From Geosiphon pyriformis (Eukaryota > Glomeromycota > Glomeromycetes > Archaeosporales > Geosiphonaceae), in the NCBI GenBank assembly GCA_016748015.1, contig JAAOMT010000566.1:185908-249907 (forward strand): a stretch of DNA of 64,000 nt, in the 5' to 3' direction. Below are positions 11,272 through 21,095 of the stretch, one piece after another. The notes below the pieces were generated by a model. The model had not been told where the DNA came from and searched no databases. It saw nothing but the letters and a program-made list of their open reading frames with translations. The position numbers and the translations under genes were made by a program. Each line of letters opens with the position of its first letter. Position 1 is the first letter of the stretch.

Positions 11272-12990
11272 TGAATGAGGGATAGGAACACCAAACGTGC
11301 ACCTATACTATCCACTTTGGCCAAAAGACCCAGAACCGTTTTTATTAAACACTTCATGCTGTCTTCCAGCTTAGACACTGAAGACATATCAAAAAACACT
11401 GCTCCCACAACAGTTCCACTACTAGTGGACACATCCAAGCCCTCACTCATTACTACATCTGCCCTTTAATCTTGTGATGAAGAGGTCATCAATGGCTAAC
11501 ATCCAGGGCTAGGCTGGGGAACCATTGGTCCGAGTGTATCCAACCTCTTAACCAACTTACTAACTTGCTCTGCGAGACTGGCAAGACTGTGCTCTAGAGC
11601 GGCGAACCTATTGTTAACCTCCATCGTAACCAGTAAGGATGGCTTCATCTCCAAAGAGGAGCTATCATTCACCAAAACATTCTGACTAGAGAGAGGGGGA
11701 AAAAAAGACCTGCGAGCAACTTTTGCCCAAGATAGACCACCAAAAGAGACCGGACAAGCAACTGGAGCCGAGTGTTTGGCATAGATGGCTGCCAGTCTGC
11801 TTTTATCTGTGTTCGAGAAAGCCCTACACGACAAATTACCAGAAGAAAATTTCCCACCAACTACACAACCCAATGACATATGACCCAACTTCTCACACTT
11901 GGTGTATTTAGTAGAAATGAGGCAAAACCAGCAGAGATTGGCATTTTTAAGTACTGGCGTGGTTCTCACAGCAGCATTCAATAATTCAGCAGAGTCGAAG
12001 CAAACAACAGCACACCTGGTCTGAGCATACATAACAGAATAACAATCAATGATACATGTTTTCCCACACACAGATCTAACAAAGTTCCAGATATCATGAG
12101 CATTAGTCCCCATTGGCAATGTGTAGAGCAGTGCCCTATGTCAATCCCTTGCATTCCATGTCTCTTTGTCTGAATTAGCCCTAGTCATGCATACAGCATC
12201 TTTCCTGATCAGAATAGACCATTCAGCTGCAACCAAATTAGCCTGATCTGATTGCTCGAAATCTACTACTGTCTTCTGCCACAGCCCAATTAATTGCATC
12301 TTGATTGCCTTAACAACTCCAAACTCAGATAGCGCAGTGTGCACAGCCTCAGCTGATGTTCCAATCAGAATTTCTTTTATGACCACAGCCCAATCTGACC
12401 ACCCAGAAGATTTTTTGAGATCAGTGTTTACTAGAATTTTTACACCTGCAGCCTTATCAGTAGCTTTCATTAGACTCAATTCGGAAGTGAACATTGCTCT
12501 GATGATCCCTGAGAATTTTAAGGGGGTAGATGCCTCCTCAAAACCATTGATTCCAGAAAATAATTTTCTCACCACCACAAGCTTTTCCTGAGAAAATTTG
12601 CCAGCCACCTTATCCAAGCCAATATCCAATGCGAATGACTTCCTGACTAGAACATTGACCAAGTTTTTCATAGAAGGGGGGAGCTCAAGAGAAGCATCCA
12701 AGAAAACACCATTATTATCACTATCTTTTGAGAAATCAATCTTTCCCAACGGCTTGTCTAATGCCTTCTTGGTTTTAACTTTTGAACTCGTGGGTGTTTG
12801 ATTATGATCCCCACCAGCCAGAGCACCATCTTTACCATAATCAAAGCTGGTTTCCTCCACCAGACACTTCTTTTCCATATCAACACTCTCAGACTCAGTA
12901 GTGTTCCCAGTCTCTGAACTCCATGAACAAACACCAGAAGCTTCAACAGCAACCCTTTTATTAACAACACCCTTTGTCAACACACTTCTC
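11268..12990 (-). pseudogene. LINE-B ORF1 (nucleic-acid-binding protein), disabled
   Basis: Open from about 12990 to 12141, then one in-frame TGA. It continues in the same frame to 11496, where a TAG stands at a conserved Trp position, and on to a TGA at 11268. No ATG is visible at the 5' end: the frame runs upstream to a TAA near 13035, so the original start codon seems lost. The C-terminal half has a decayed CCHC knuckle (KCEKLGHMSLGC near 11880), the KSRLAAIYAKH block and a coiled-coil-like tail (SVSKLEDSMK). LINE ORF1 proteins coat the element RNA in the cytoplasm. The last codons overlap the ORF2 start as ATGA. Confidence 0.85.
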
Positions 12991-13050
12991 TTCCTCTTTT
13001 TTGGGAATTTTGGATGAAGAAGAGAAAAAAGTTTTTTTCTTTACACAAAA

Positions 13051-14295
13051 TTATAAAGTTTTTTTTTGTTTATTTTAAATAAATTTATTATTTTATTAAT
13101 TAAATTATATAAATTAGTTAAATAAATTTTATTTTAAATTAAATTGGTTTTTTTTGGTTATTTTTTTAATACAACTTTATAATTTTGGATTAAAAAGTTT
13201 GTAATATATATTTTTTGTTTTTAGTAAACTTTTTTTGCTTAATTAAAAAATTTAATTTTAATTATTTTTTTTGATTAACTATTATATTAATTTAATTTTT
13301 TGATTAAATATTAAATTAATTAATTTTTAATTTTTGTAATACTCAATTATTAATAAAAATTTTTAAATTTAATAATTATTATATATTTTTAATTTAGCTT
13401 ATTAATTACTTTAATTTATATTATTATTATTATTATTATTTTTAAATTAATTAAGATATTATTAATCAAAAAAATTTGCTACTTTTGTTTTAAATATTTC
13501 AAACAATTAAATAATTTTGTTAGGATAATAGTTTTTTGAAAAATATTAAACTTTTAATATCAAATTAAATATGAATAAAACTGTTATATAATTAAATAGT
13601 TTGGTTTTTAATAATAATAATTTATTATTTTAAATAAGTTTGCTTTTGTAAATTTAGCTTAATTTAATTTAAACTGGTTTGAATAACTAGTTATATATAA
13701 AAAATACATAAATATATAATATAATTAATAATTAGAATATATTTTATTAAAATAATAATAATAATAAATTTAAATATATTATTATATTTTAACAATTGTT
13801 TATAAATAATAATTTTAATTAGTTTAAATAATTAATTATATATAAATAAAATATAATTTATTTATTTTAAACATATATATATTGTATAAATAAATTAAAA
13901 AATATATATTTATTTAAACAAATAAACAAATAAATATATATATATGTATATAAATAAACAAAATAAAAATATTATATTTTCAAAACTACATTTGCTTATT
14001 TTATGTTATTTATAATAAAATAAAAAATAAATACAAATATATTATAATAATATTTATAATTAATACAAAATTACAAAAAAACTTGATTTATTTTACATGC
14101 TTTAATTTTTTACTTTGAATAAAAATTAATATATATTTTTTTTTAAAATATTTGAAAATTTTATTAATATGATAATTAATAATGATTTAAAAACTTAAAA
14201 AATAAAGTAAAATATGATTATGTATTATGTAATTTAAGTTGAAAATCAAATATATATAAACAAATCACAATTTTAATAAAGATAAATTTATTTTG
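13051..14295. other. AT-rich DNA with LINE 3'-end fossils
   Basis: Very AT-rich with no open gene. Two stretches (about 13670-13725 and 13815-13870, + strand) keep the shape of the LINE 3' UTR (TTTGAATAACTAGTTATATA, then AAATACATAAATAT), comparable to 6066-6110 of LINE-A. They are probably the tails of two LINE copies decayed beyond reading. Confidence 0.45.
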
Positions 14296-14667
14296 AATTC
14301 ATTATATGACTAAAAAATCTTACCAGATATTTCAAAATCTGCATAAAATTATCTTTTTTGGACACCCAAGTCAAGAACTATCAAAAATAAATCCAAAATT
14401 GTCTTTATTTTAAAGACCATTCCTGTTACAAGCCTCATCTTTAGAATGAAGAAAAAATGAGATTACGTGTAAGATCAAAAATTTTATTGATGAGCACATA
14501 TAGTAGAATGATGGTGATGACAAAAAATTATTCTTTGTTTATGTTATGCGTCAATAACGATAATTTATGGGCTGTTGGGTTAGGGTAAATTCTTTTGATT
14601 TGAACCATTAATGATTTGATGAAACTATTTTCTTATTGGAAATTTTGCTAGATATTTGATTGAAATT
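14296..14667 (-). other. 3' flank of the DUF3020 gene
   Basis: Composition changes here from the A/T desert to ordinary host DNA. It lies directly downstream of the stop at 14668 and probably holds the 3' UTR; no further ORF or obvious terminator is seen. Confidence 0.4.
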
Positions 14668-15861
14668 TCATGTGTCTGCCATCTCATTCTCTTCACATTG
14701 GTCAATATCTTCATCATTGTCCTCACTCCAACAATTATCGTCCTCATGACCTTTGGGGGAAGAATTCCATGGGCAATCAACAGGTTGAGGTGTTACACTC
14801 CGATGGCCATCATCATCACCGGTTGGGTTCGAGTTAACAGCATTTGTACCTACAGCCCCTAAATGCATCAATGTCATAACAGCCTCCATTGGGTAATCTG
14901 CTTCGATAAGACTTTGATCAAGTTCAGTTTCACTTGATCTTGTTGCCTTTTTGAGAAATTTATTTGTGTAAGGCTCTATTTTTATAGCGCGCTTTGAGAG
15001 ATTTGTGTCTTGATAAGTCATGGGTACAAATGAAGAAAATTCTGTATTTTCAGCTTTTGCATTTGAAAAATCAACCCCAAATTCTTTCAGACTTGCAGCT
15101 GCTAATCCGTTGATTGCGTTCAGATCATTAAATAATCCGGTCAAGGCTGCAGCCGATGCCATTGCTTCACCTAATAGATCGTCACTGAGAGGCGAGGTAC
15201 TACAGCTAATTTCAGAGTATTGAAGATTTTGATCGACAACATTTTGCCTTTTGATTTCTTGCTTTTTAATCTTTATATTATTTCTACGGACTCCAGGTTT
15301 ATCGATCGCTTTCAAGATTTCAATGGGCTCGATTACTTGAATATCATCAGACACTCGACCAATCACATTATTTGTATTTGCTTCAGGACCCTCTGTCGCC
15401 CTATTTGAACTAGTATGTTCATTTCCTTCGTTTTTTAAATCATTCATTCTGCGTTCTTTTTCATAACGTTTTTCTTGACGCTTCTTGAACTCTTCTTGTA
15501 ACCATAATCTCCTGGCCTCACTATCTTCTTTAGCAAAAAGCTTGCAAGCACGTTTATTCAGGCGAGCTCTAAGATCGTTATCTTTATCTATGTGCCAAGT
15601 TGAAAATTAAACTGTGATTAAATGATAGCACAATTACAAATGCGGTAATAAGAATCTTCTATCTGAATAAATAATACTTCTATCCGCGTTCAATTTTCTC
15701 CAACGTTTTTTTCTTTCTCTATTTTCGGTTCGAATTTTGATAGCAATTAATTCTCTCTTATATTGTTCATTAGAGATATTAATTTCATGATTGATTGCCT
15801 TTGGGGGTATATCAATCAAGCTCAAGTCGGAGCTAGATCCCTTTTCTTTTTTAATCCTCAT
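14668..15861 (-). CDS. DUF3020-domain protein, two exons
   Basis: Exon 1 is 15861-15678 and exon 2 is 15587-14668. The 90-bp intron (15677-15588) has GT/AG ends (donor GTATTA, acceptor CACATAG), and splicing keeps the frame, giving 367 aa. The join lies inside the highly basic DUF3020 core (from NRERKKRWRKLNADR across the splice to NDLRARLN, then KEDSEARR; residues about 46-105), a fungal domain of unknown function. The middle part is Ala-rich (EAMASAAALTGLFNDLNAIN). The C-terminus is acidic (EDNDEDIDQCEENE). Start ATG 15861 is chosen because the frame upstream has no nearer ATG, although it stays open beyond 15885, so a 5' exon is possible. The basic domain plus acidic tail suggests a nuclear protein. 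ACGCGT boxes lie 353 and 505 bp upstream. Confidence 0.85.
15588..15677 (-). other. Spliceosomal intron in the DUF3020 gene
   Basis: GT at 15677-15676 and AG at 15589-15588. Removing it restores the DUF3020 core across the junction (the split codon A|AT gives Asn). Unspliced, the frame ends 21 codons into the intron region. Confidence 0.88.
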
Positions 15862-16213
15862 TGTGGTTTGTTTAGCAACGTTCAATGTGATTACATGGAC
15901 CCCTATGACTGATAGGTTTCGAAATTTTTAAAAAGGTAGAGAATAAATTCGGACAAGCGGAAAGTAAGTTATGGCTATATCTAGCCGAATATGACCGTGT
16001 TCTCGTAAATTTTCAAGGTTATGAATACTTCCTGTCATGTTCGCAATTCTAATTAAAATTCTGAATGCCTCTTGGCCTATCGATTTTTACAATTTTTTCA
16101 GTGTTTTAGTCAATTGCTCTCGGGCTTGATAGATTTTCTTGATGCGGATTAATTCGAGTAAGACTTGATAAAATAATCACACTTCAGAAGAAACGAAGTT
16201 TGAGCATCGAGAA

Positions 16214-16371
16214 ACGCGTTATAAAATTTCGGATTATTTAGATAACTGATGAGTTATCGAACCATCATATCGGATAAGATCAGCTACTTTACATTGAGAT
16301 TTTGCAACGAGACTAAATACTACCATAAAAAAATTGCACGAATATCTAATTTTCTCCTGCACTTAACGCGT
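16214..16371. promoter_or_regulatory. Two ACGCGT (MCB-like) boxes upstream of the DUF3020 gene
   Basis: ACGCGT stands at 16214-16219 and 16366-16371 in the 690-bp spacer (15862-16547) between the DUF3020 start and the next gene. In yeasts this palindrome is the MluI cell-cycle box bound by MBF for G1/S transcription. CpG-rich hexamers are rare in this AT-rich window, so the pair is suggestive. Confidence 0.5.
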
Positions 16372-16547
16372 GTCTCGTAAAATATTTAATCAGTCGTGGG
16401 TGGGATATCTGAATGCGTCAAAGAGAATTTGGCACGTTGTATATGAATTAAAATCACAATTTGATCACCCTTCGATTCGAATTCGTCCCATCAATTAAAT
16501 GATAGAGGACTTTGATTGAGTTAAAAATAGAAAATTTGTTTATTTTA

Positions 16548-18193
16548 TTAACTGTATACCTTCGACTCCATAACATCCATCGCTTCATTAATTCTTTCTT
16601 TGACCGCATTTCTGCTCAACTTTTCACTCATCAAATCTATTTCTTGATATTCAATTACGGAATCGATGTCCTAAGCAAATGAAGGACAATTTCCAATTAT
16701 ACATCCAATTAAAAAAATTCCAGTTGTTATTACTTATATTTTAAGATAACCTAATTCATCAGCAAGATTTTCGATCACTTTAGCTAATGCTAGGTCAGGT
16801 ATTTCATTATCAGGGTGAAACTGAACTGCCGACATATCTTGGTGAAAATTCATGCAAGGATTATTGTTGAAAGAGAAGGACAATGAGATTACCTTGAAGC
16901 GTTTTAAATATCCAGGGTTCAGAATGGTTTTTCTTATTGCAAACTGAGTAAGAGCCAGAATTGTTATTTTTTAATATGGCGAAAGCCCGTTGTAAATCGA
17001 CCGTTACTGAATGAGGTTTACCAATATCCTAATTTTTATTAATTACATCAATAAAATGTGCTATTTAAACTATTCAATTTGAAACGTATTTAATTTAACA
17101 TACCTCTCAACAAAAAACAGAATATGTCGCGATAATTTGGCAGATTTTCTGGCGATGGATTCTTGATTTGTTGAAATCATATCCTGTAGCATGAAGATAG
17201 TGTTTGGGTCTTTAGTATCTCTCCATACTGGATGATTCTATAAAAAACTCAAAAAGCTTGAGAAAAAGATCAAATATTGCAAATAAGTTTTCTTAGCTGA
17301 TTCAATTTGTCGTTATCATGATCAGCGCTATATCTGAAAGGGTCATGAACAGGATTACTACTTTCAAACGGAATCTTTGTTTTGGTTTTAATGATACTGC
17401 CGCTGTTGTTCTTGGACAAAAGAATACTCGGGTTATATTTTAAAGAGATTTAGTCAATATGTTTGTTTGAACTTTCTCAAGGCTTTTCACAACAATGGAT
17501 ATTATCTTGATGGTGGAAATCTTCCTTTCCTTACATCTTGACTATAGAGTCCCATTCTTAGATTGAAATCACCCGTTTTTGGGTTTGATATTGCTTTTTG
17601 CTTCCTTTTCTATCTTAGAAGACGGTTCCTTTCGAAATAAATGAGTAAGAGTATGAATTTCCATAATAACTTAAATTCGAACTAACCACAATATTTCCCC
17701 TAACAAATGCCTCTTTTATTTTGAGGTCTCACATCGATTATTTGGTGATTTGTTTAAGTTGTTCAGGGTAGATCGACCTGATTCAATTGGAAGCCGGAAA
17801 ATGAAATTGCAATTATAAATGGTATGCTATTATTGGGGATATTGATCTGTGTCCCATACCAATCGGCCAAAATCAATGTAAATATTCTAAAGAATGTTTG
17901 AGGAATAGCAATAAGTTGAACTAATATTTACTTCGTATCCCAAATTTTGATTAAATTGGGAAATGTCAATTTCAGTCTATAGCTATATCTATGGATAAAC
18001 TCAGACTTACATGAATTTCCTTCTCATAGCTAGCCTCGATTGTAAAATCATTTCTCTCTAGGTGCTTGTTTATTTCTTTGACGGAATTTTTTTCTTTTGA
18101 TGCACTTTCTCTGGTATAACGTTTTTGATTTCTGTGGGAATTCTTAATTTTTGAAAATTTTGGTTGTGAATTGTTTGAAGACGATCCAACCAT
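16548..18193 (-). CDS. Unrecognised multi-exon host gene
   Basis: Non-repeat sequence with several clean exon-like segments on the - strand. They are: the start MVGSSSNNSQPKFSKIK at 18193 (to about 18010); about 17580-17495 (NPKTGDFNLRMGLYSQDV); about 17440-17295 (YNPSILLSKNNSGS to YSADHDNDKLNQ); 17237-17104 (NHPVWRDTKDPNTIF); 17028-16893 (DIGKPHSVTVDLQRAF); 16837 to about 16742 (MSAVQFHPDNEIPDLALAK); and 16670-16548 (DIDSVIEYQEIDLMSEKLSR to a TAA). GT/AG junctions can be named for some: GTATGT after 17104 and GTAATC after 16893, which joins in phase to 16837. Others cannot, and after 16742 the frame meets a stop. The N-terminus is basic and Ser-rich; the C-terminal segments are helical and charged. 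I do not recognise the family. It could be a pseudogene. Confidence 0.4.
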
Positions 18194-18209
18194 AGACTTT
18201 TAAAATTTT

Positions 18210-19330
18210 ACAGGGATATAGCTATTTTCGTACGGATTTTCAATTGGTGAGGAACAAAAATCTTTTGCTGATTCATCATTCTTGAAAGTTGATAGGGCTA
18301 TCTCGCTTTTTATTTAAAGGAATTCTTTCATTGCTTCATCTCGCTCTTGTGCCTTGAGTGTGCGATTTTTTGATATTCTAATGCTCTTATCAAGGCATGA
18401 TTTTTTGCCTTAAGCGACTCCGCGATCGTTTGGAACTCTATAGGAATATATTTGATTAATATATTAGCAAAGGGATCTTTAGAAACTTCAAAATAATCTT
18501 ACTTTCTTTTTATTGTTTCTTAGCTTTCATTTCTTGCTCAAATGAAGAACTTTACATCCCTGTAAAGGCCTCTTTCGTTTGTTCACGAAGCAAAATTTTG
18601 CGATGACTTATAAAACTAACCGTTCAATTGCTTTTTGGTTTCCTGATTCTAATTCAGAAATCCTTGAATTGATATTTTCTCTTTTCAAGTACATTCCTAG
18701 AATTCGCAGATTAAGGATTTTTTTCTGTTTACAACTCAAATATCTTTTATTTTTTCAGCAAAGCTGCTATTGGCCTTATTCAGTGATTTTCTTGAAATTA
18801 TGCTTTCGAGAAAACTTCGAAGACTGATAACATTGAACTCCCATACTACTTATCCTTTGTATTCGGGGGATTTAACGATGATAAATTTTCTATTTCAAAA
18901 GAGCTTATGGAAAATATATGGTGATTTAGGAGATCGCATAGAATCATCAGGAAATAATGTAAGAGTTAATAATCGAGTTATTGCTGCTGTGTAGGTTTCT
19001 CCTTGGCGTTTTTTTCTTGAACTAGATTTTCAAGTTCTTTTTTTTCGATTAATTGCAGTTTGAATTTTTTTCTTGGTGCAAGCGTGGTTCAAAATCTTTC
19101 ATAAGAGTCAAGACTATCACATTGTCATCTGTTGGGAGAATTCATATTGTAGCAAGTTCACTGCCCACGGAGTCCAGACTCAAAGCGTGCTCTGTCATCT
19201 AATGATTTTGAATCTGAAAAATAGTAAAGGGCCAACTGATCATCGTGTTCTTCAATTTCGTGAGCGGCAGCTTCGAGAGGCCAAAAAATTATGTTGGTTA
19301 TCTCTCGTTTAAAACGCTGTAGCCCCTGTC
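18210..19330 (-). CDS. Coiled-coil exons, host gene or 5' part of the next one
   Basis: Short exon-like pieces on the - strand: a segment with FKLQLIEKKELENLVQEKN (about 19075-19010); NLRILGMYLKRENINSRISE continuing to ELESGNQKAIERL (about 18715-18625); LLREQTKEAF (about 18590-18560); and IEFQTIAESLKAKNHALIRA continuing to LEYQK (about 18440-18365). Hydrophobic and charged spacing suggests coiled coil. No single exon chain could be fixed, and stops lie between pieces. It may be the 5' half of the gene at 16548-18193 or a separate decaying gene. A coiled-coil kinetochore or spindle protein would suit the cell-cycle boxes upstream, but that is speculation. Confidence 0.3.
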
Positions 19331-19387
19331 TTCAAGAACTTTTTAAGCTTGTGGACGATGGTTGGCCGGAAACATCTAATTGTCTTT

Positions 19388-19402
19388 ACGCGTCTAACGC
19401 GT
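19388..19402. promoter_or_regulatory. Tandem ACGCGT (MCB-like) pair
   Basis: ACGCGT at 19388-19393 and again at 19397-19402, three bases apart, just upstream of the 5'-most exon-like pieces on the - strand. Close pairs of this palindrome are the classic arrangement of MBF-bound promoters in yeasts. Together with the two boxes upstream of the DUF3020 gene, all four copies I noticed lie in this host island. Confidence 0.5.
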
Positions 19403-19559
19403 GAGATTACCTCATTTGTAACACGAGGTTCCATTTCGAGATTAAATACTTTCGATAAACTTGAAATTATTGTTTGCTATTGTAATGAAACAATATTTTT
19501 CCCTCGCAGTATCCGAGCATCTGCGATACAAAAGTTGTAAATGTGTCAACGGTTATGTA

Positions 19560-19925
19560 ATATTTACTGCGTAATGCCCTATCAATATTGATAATTTAAA
19601 TTATTAATTAGATTTTATACATAAATTATATTGTATTGTATTAGATAGATCATATTAAATAAATAAAAATCATTTTTATAATAAACTAATTTCTATATAA
19701 TTAGTTATCTATAATAATAATATATATTGTTCAAAATATTTAATATTTAAATAACTGTTATATTTTTAAATTTAGTTATTGTATAGTTTTTTACTAATTT
19801 GTGTATTTTATTAATATAAATAATTATTATATGTATATATATATATTATTTTTTATTTAATAAGTAAAATTCAATTACATATTTTTATGTTTTAAATTTT
19901 AAAAAATATTAAAAAATATTTTTTT
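19560..19925. other. AT-rich spacer
   Basis: A/T-rich DNA between the host island and the 5' end of LINE-C. The stretch before the LINE (AAAAAATATT repeats at about 19900-19925) resembles the A/T run after its poly(A) tail, but the low complexity prevents naming a target duplication. Confidence 0.5.
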
Positions 19926-20106
19926 CATTGATCCCCTGGCCATTATGAAAACAGAAGATTTTTTAAGAGAAATCACTTTATTTTATCACTTTTTTCCTTG
20001 TTCTATTTAAGTCATTTCTTCTAATATATTTCCTTTTATTGCGATGAAACCAGTAGGCTTGTCTGTTGGAGTTTCTGGCTCGGTTTTGGCTGGTTTGGGA
20101 ACCTGC
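19926..20106 (+). pseudogene. LINE-C 5' UTR and ORF1 start
   Basis: The stretch at 19937-19960 aligns with the region around CCATGATGAGAGCA at the 5' end of LINE-F (- strand, about 63175). The reading MKPVGLSVGVSGSVLAGLGT at 20043-20102 matches VIKPVGSFAGGSGTGLAELG of LINE-F ORF1. Gypsy-1 interrupts at 20107. Confidence 0.75.
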
Positions 20107-20211
20107 TGTTACTGGAGGTTTTTGGTCTCTTTTCTTAAATGTTGGTAATGTTGATTTGCTGTGAATTCCCATTCTCAGGAAGTTGTTGAACCTCCAGTGA
20201 CTGAATTTATC

Positions 20212-20236
20212 TTCAAATTATCTCCTATAATTTGAA
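20212..20236. repeat. Perfect LTR hairpin, loop CTCCT
   Basis: Arms TTCAAATTAT and ATAATTTGAA around the 5-nt loop CTCCT. Also at 29116-29140 and 32383-32407 with the same loop, and at 40881-40905 with the loop AGGAG (inverted). Confidence 0.92.
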
Positions 20237-20699
20237 CTGCTGGGCTTATAAGTGGAATAGCCAATTCCTTGCCAGTTATTTTATGTAGTTATATTGTAGT
20301 AAATGTCAACTTTTTTCCAGAAATTGCTTGTCTGGAAGCTCACTAAAAATGTGTAGTTACTTTGCTGTAAAAGTCAACTCTTCTACAAGAATCTCGTCTG
20401 TAGGCTACCCTAATAATTGTAATAAGAAAAGAAAAGAAAAATAAAAGAAATGTAAAAGAAATAGGATTTTATCAAGGAAAACATTTTTTATCTAGGCCTG
20501 GAGTCACTAACAGTTTACTGAAATTGGTAGCTAATTAATTTCAAAACATTAGTTGGGTTTTGAGAATTTTCCAAGTGCAATAATTAAAGAATTTTGGTTT
20601 TTTTTTGAATTATTTGATATTTATTTTTTTTTGTGTGTAAGAATGGTTCTAAGTGATAAATCTAAAGTAAGATACATTTTCTTAAAGAGAAAAGCTCTT

Positions 20700-20707
20700 C
20701 TTTTATA
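20700..20707 (-). promoter_or_regulatory. TATA box of the Gypsy LTR promoter
   Basis: TATAAAAG on the - strand, followed by AAGAGCTTTTC. Conserved at 32869-32876 and 41367-41374 in Gypsy-2. In the 5' LTR of Gypsy-1 (29605-29612) it has become TATAAAAA. The place, after a U3 repeat array and before the purine/pyrimidine-rich part, suits a transcription start for the element RNA. Confidence 0.6.
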
Positions 20708-20757
20708 CAACTTGTTGTAGTACTAGTCTATGAACTTGCACTTTTTCTCTTTGCTCA

Positions 20758-20880
20758 AATTTCGGCAAATTAAAGACACATTTTGATGAACTACAAGTTA
20801 TTTCGCTGAACTATTGATTAATTTGGGTGAACTATTCATAATTTTGGCGAATTTCTGTAAATTTCAGTGAATTTTTGAAT
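20758..20880. repeat. U3 array of about 20-bp units with CGGCGAA core
   Basis: About six degenerate units of 20-21 bp (cores TTCGGCAAA, TTGATGAAC, TTCGCTGAA, TTGGGTGAA, TTGGCGAAT, TTCAGTGAA). Related arrays lie at 29671-29826, 32925-33047 and 41421-41525. They lie upstream of the TATA box in the element's sense, so they may be enhancer-like. Confidence 0.8.
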
Positions 20881-21079
20881 ATTACAAAGTTCAGAGTATT
20901 GTGTAATTTAATCATCCTACTTTCTGTTATACTAATTAGATCATTTTAATTGAATCATGATATGTAATAATTGATTAAATAATAAATGATAATTTGAAAT
21001 GATATTAATATACTAATTAATTATAGAAATTATAAGAGTAATTTCATGCTAATTAATAGCTAAAATTCTACTAGTAACA

Positions 21080-21095
21080 TAATCTCCTCCTCAAG
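21080..21095 (-). promoter_or_regulatory. Polypurine tract of Gypsy-1
   Basis: On the - strand GAGGAGGAGATTA lies directly before the 3' LTR (TGTTAC at 21079). It would prime plus-strand DNA synthesis. It is also within the reading frame of the extra ORF (SLEEEIM). Confidence 0.8.

Larger units (their letters stand above)
6490..13050 (-). mobile_element. LINE-B: nearly full-length non-LTR retrotransposon
   Basis: Complete two-ORF LINE on the - strand. The 5' end lies at about 13050, ORF1 at 12990-11268, ORF2 at 11271-6622, a 3' UTR, and a poly(A) tail seen as T-run at 6490-6500. Its base composition is clearly richer in G/C than its AT-rich flanks, as expected for a younger copy. It is broken by a handful of stops and by Asp-to-Asn changes in the RT active site, so it is probably unable to move by itself. 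The layout (ORF1 with knuckle; ORF2 endonuclease-RT-RNase H-zinc) resembles fungal Tad/jockey-like LINEs; that clade assignment is inference. Confidence 0.92.
20107..21079 (-). repeat. Gypsy-1 3' LTR (973 bp)
   Basis: Bounded by TGTTACTGG (20107) and CTAGTAACA (21079). It contains a hairpin (20212-20236), a TATA box (20700-20707), a repeat array (20758-20880) and the AAAGAAAAGAAAAATAAAAG-type purine stretch near 20430. Shorter than its sister LTR by 42 bp because of the array. Confidence 0.93.

Noticed and set aside
18579-19540. + strand frames of 62-82 codons in the host island
   Set aside because: No conserved block, and the - strand shows better coding segments over the same span. Treated as chance frames.
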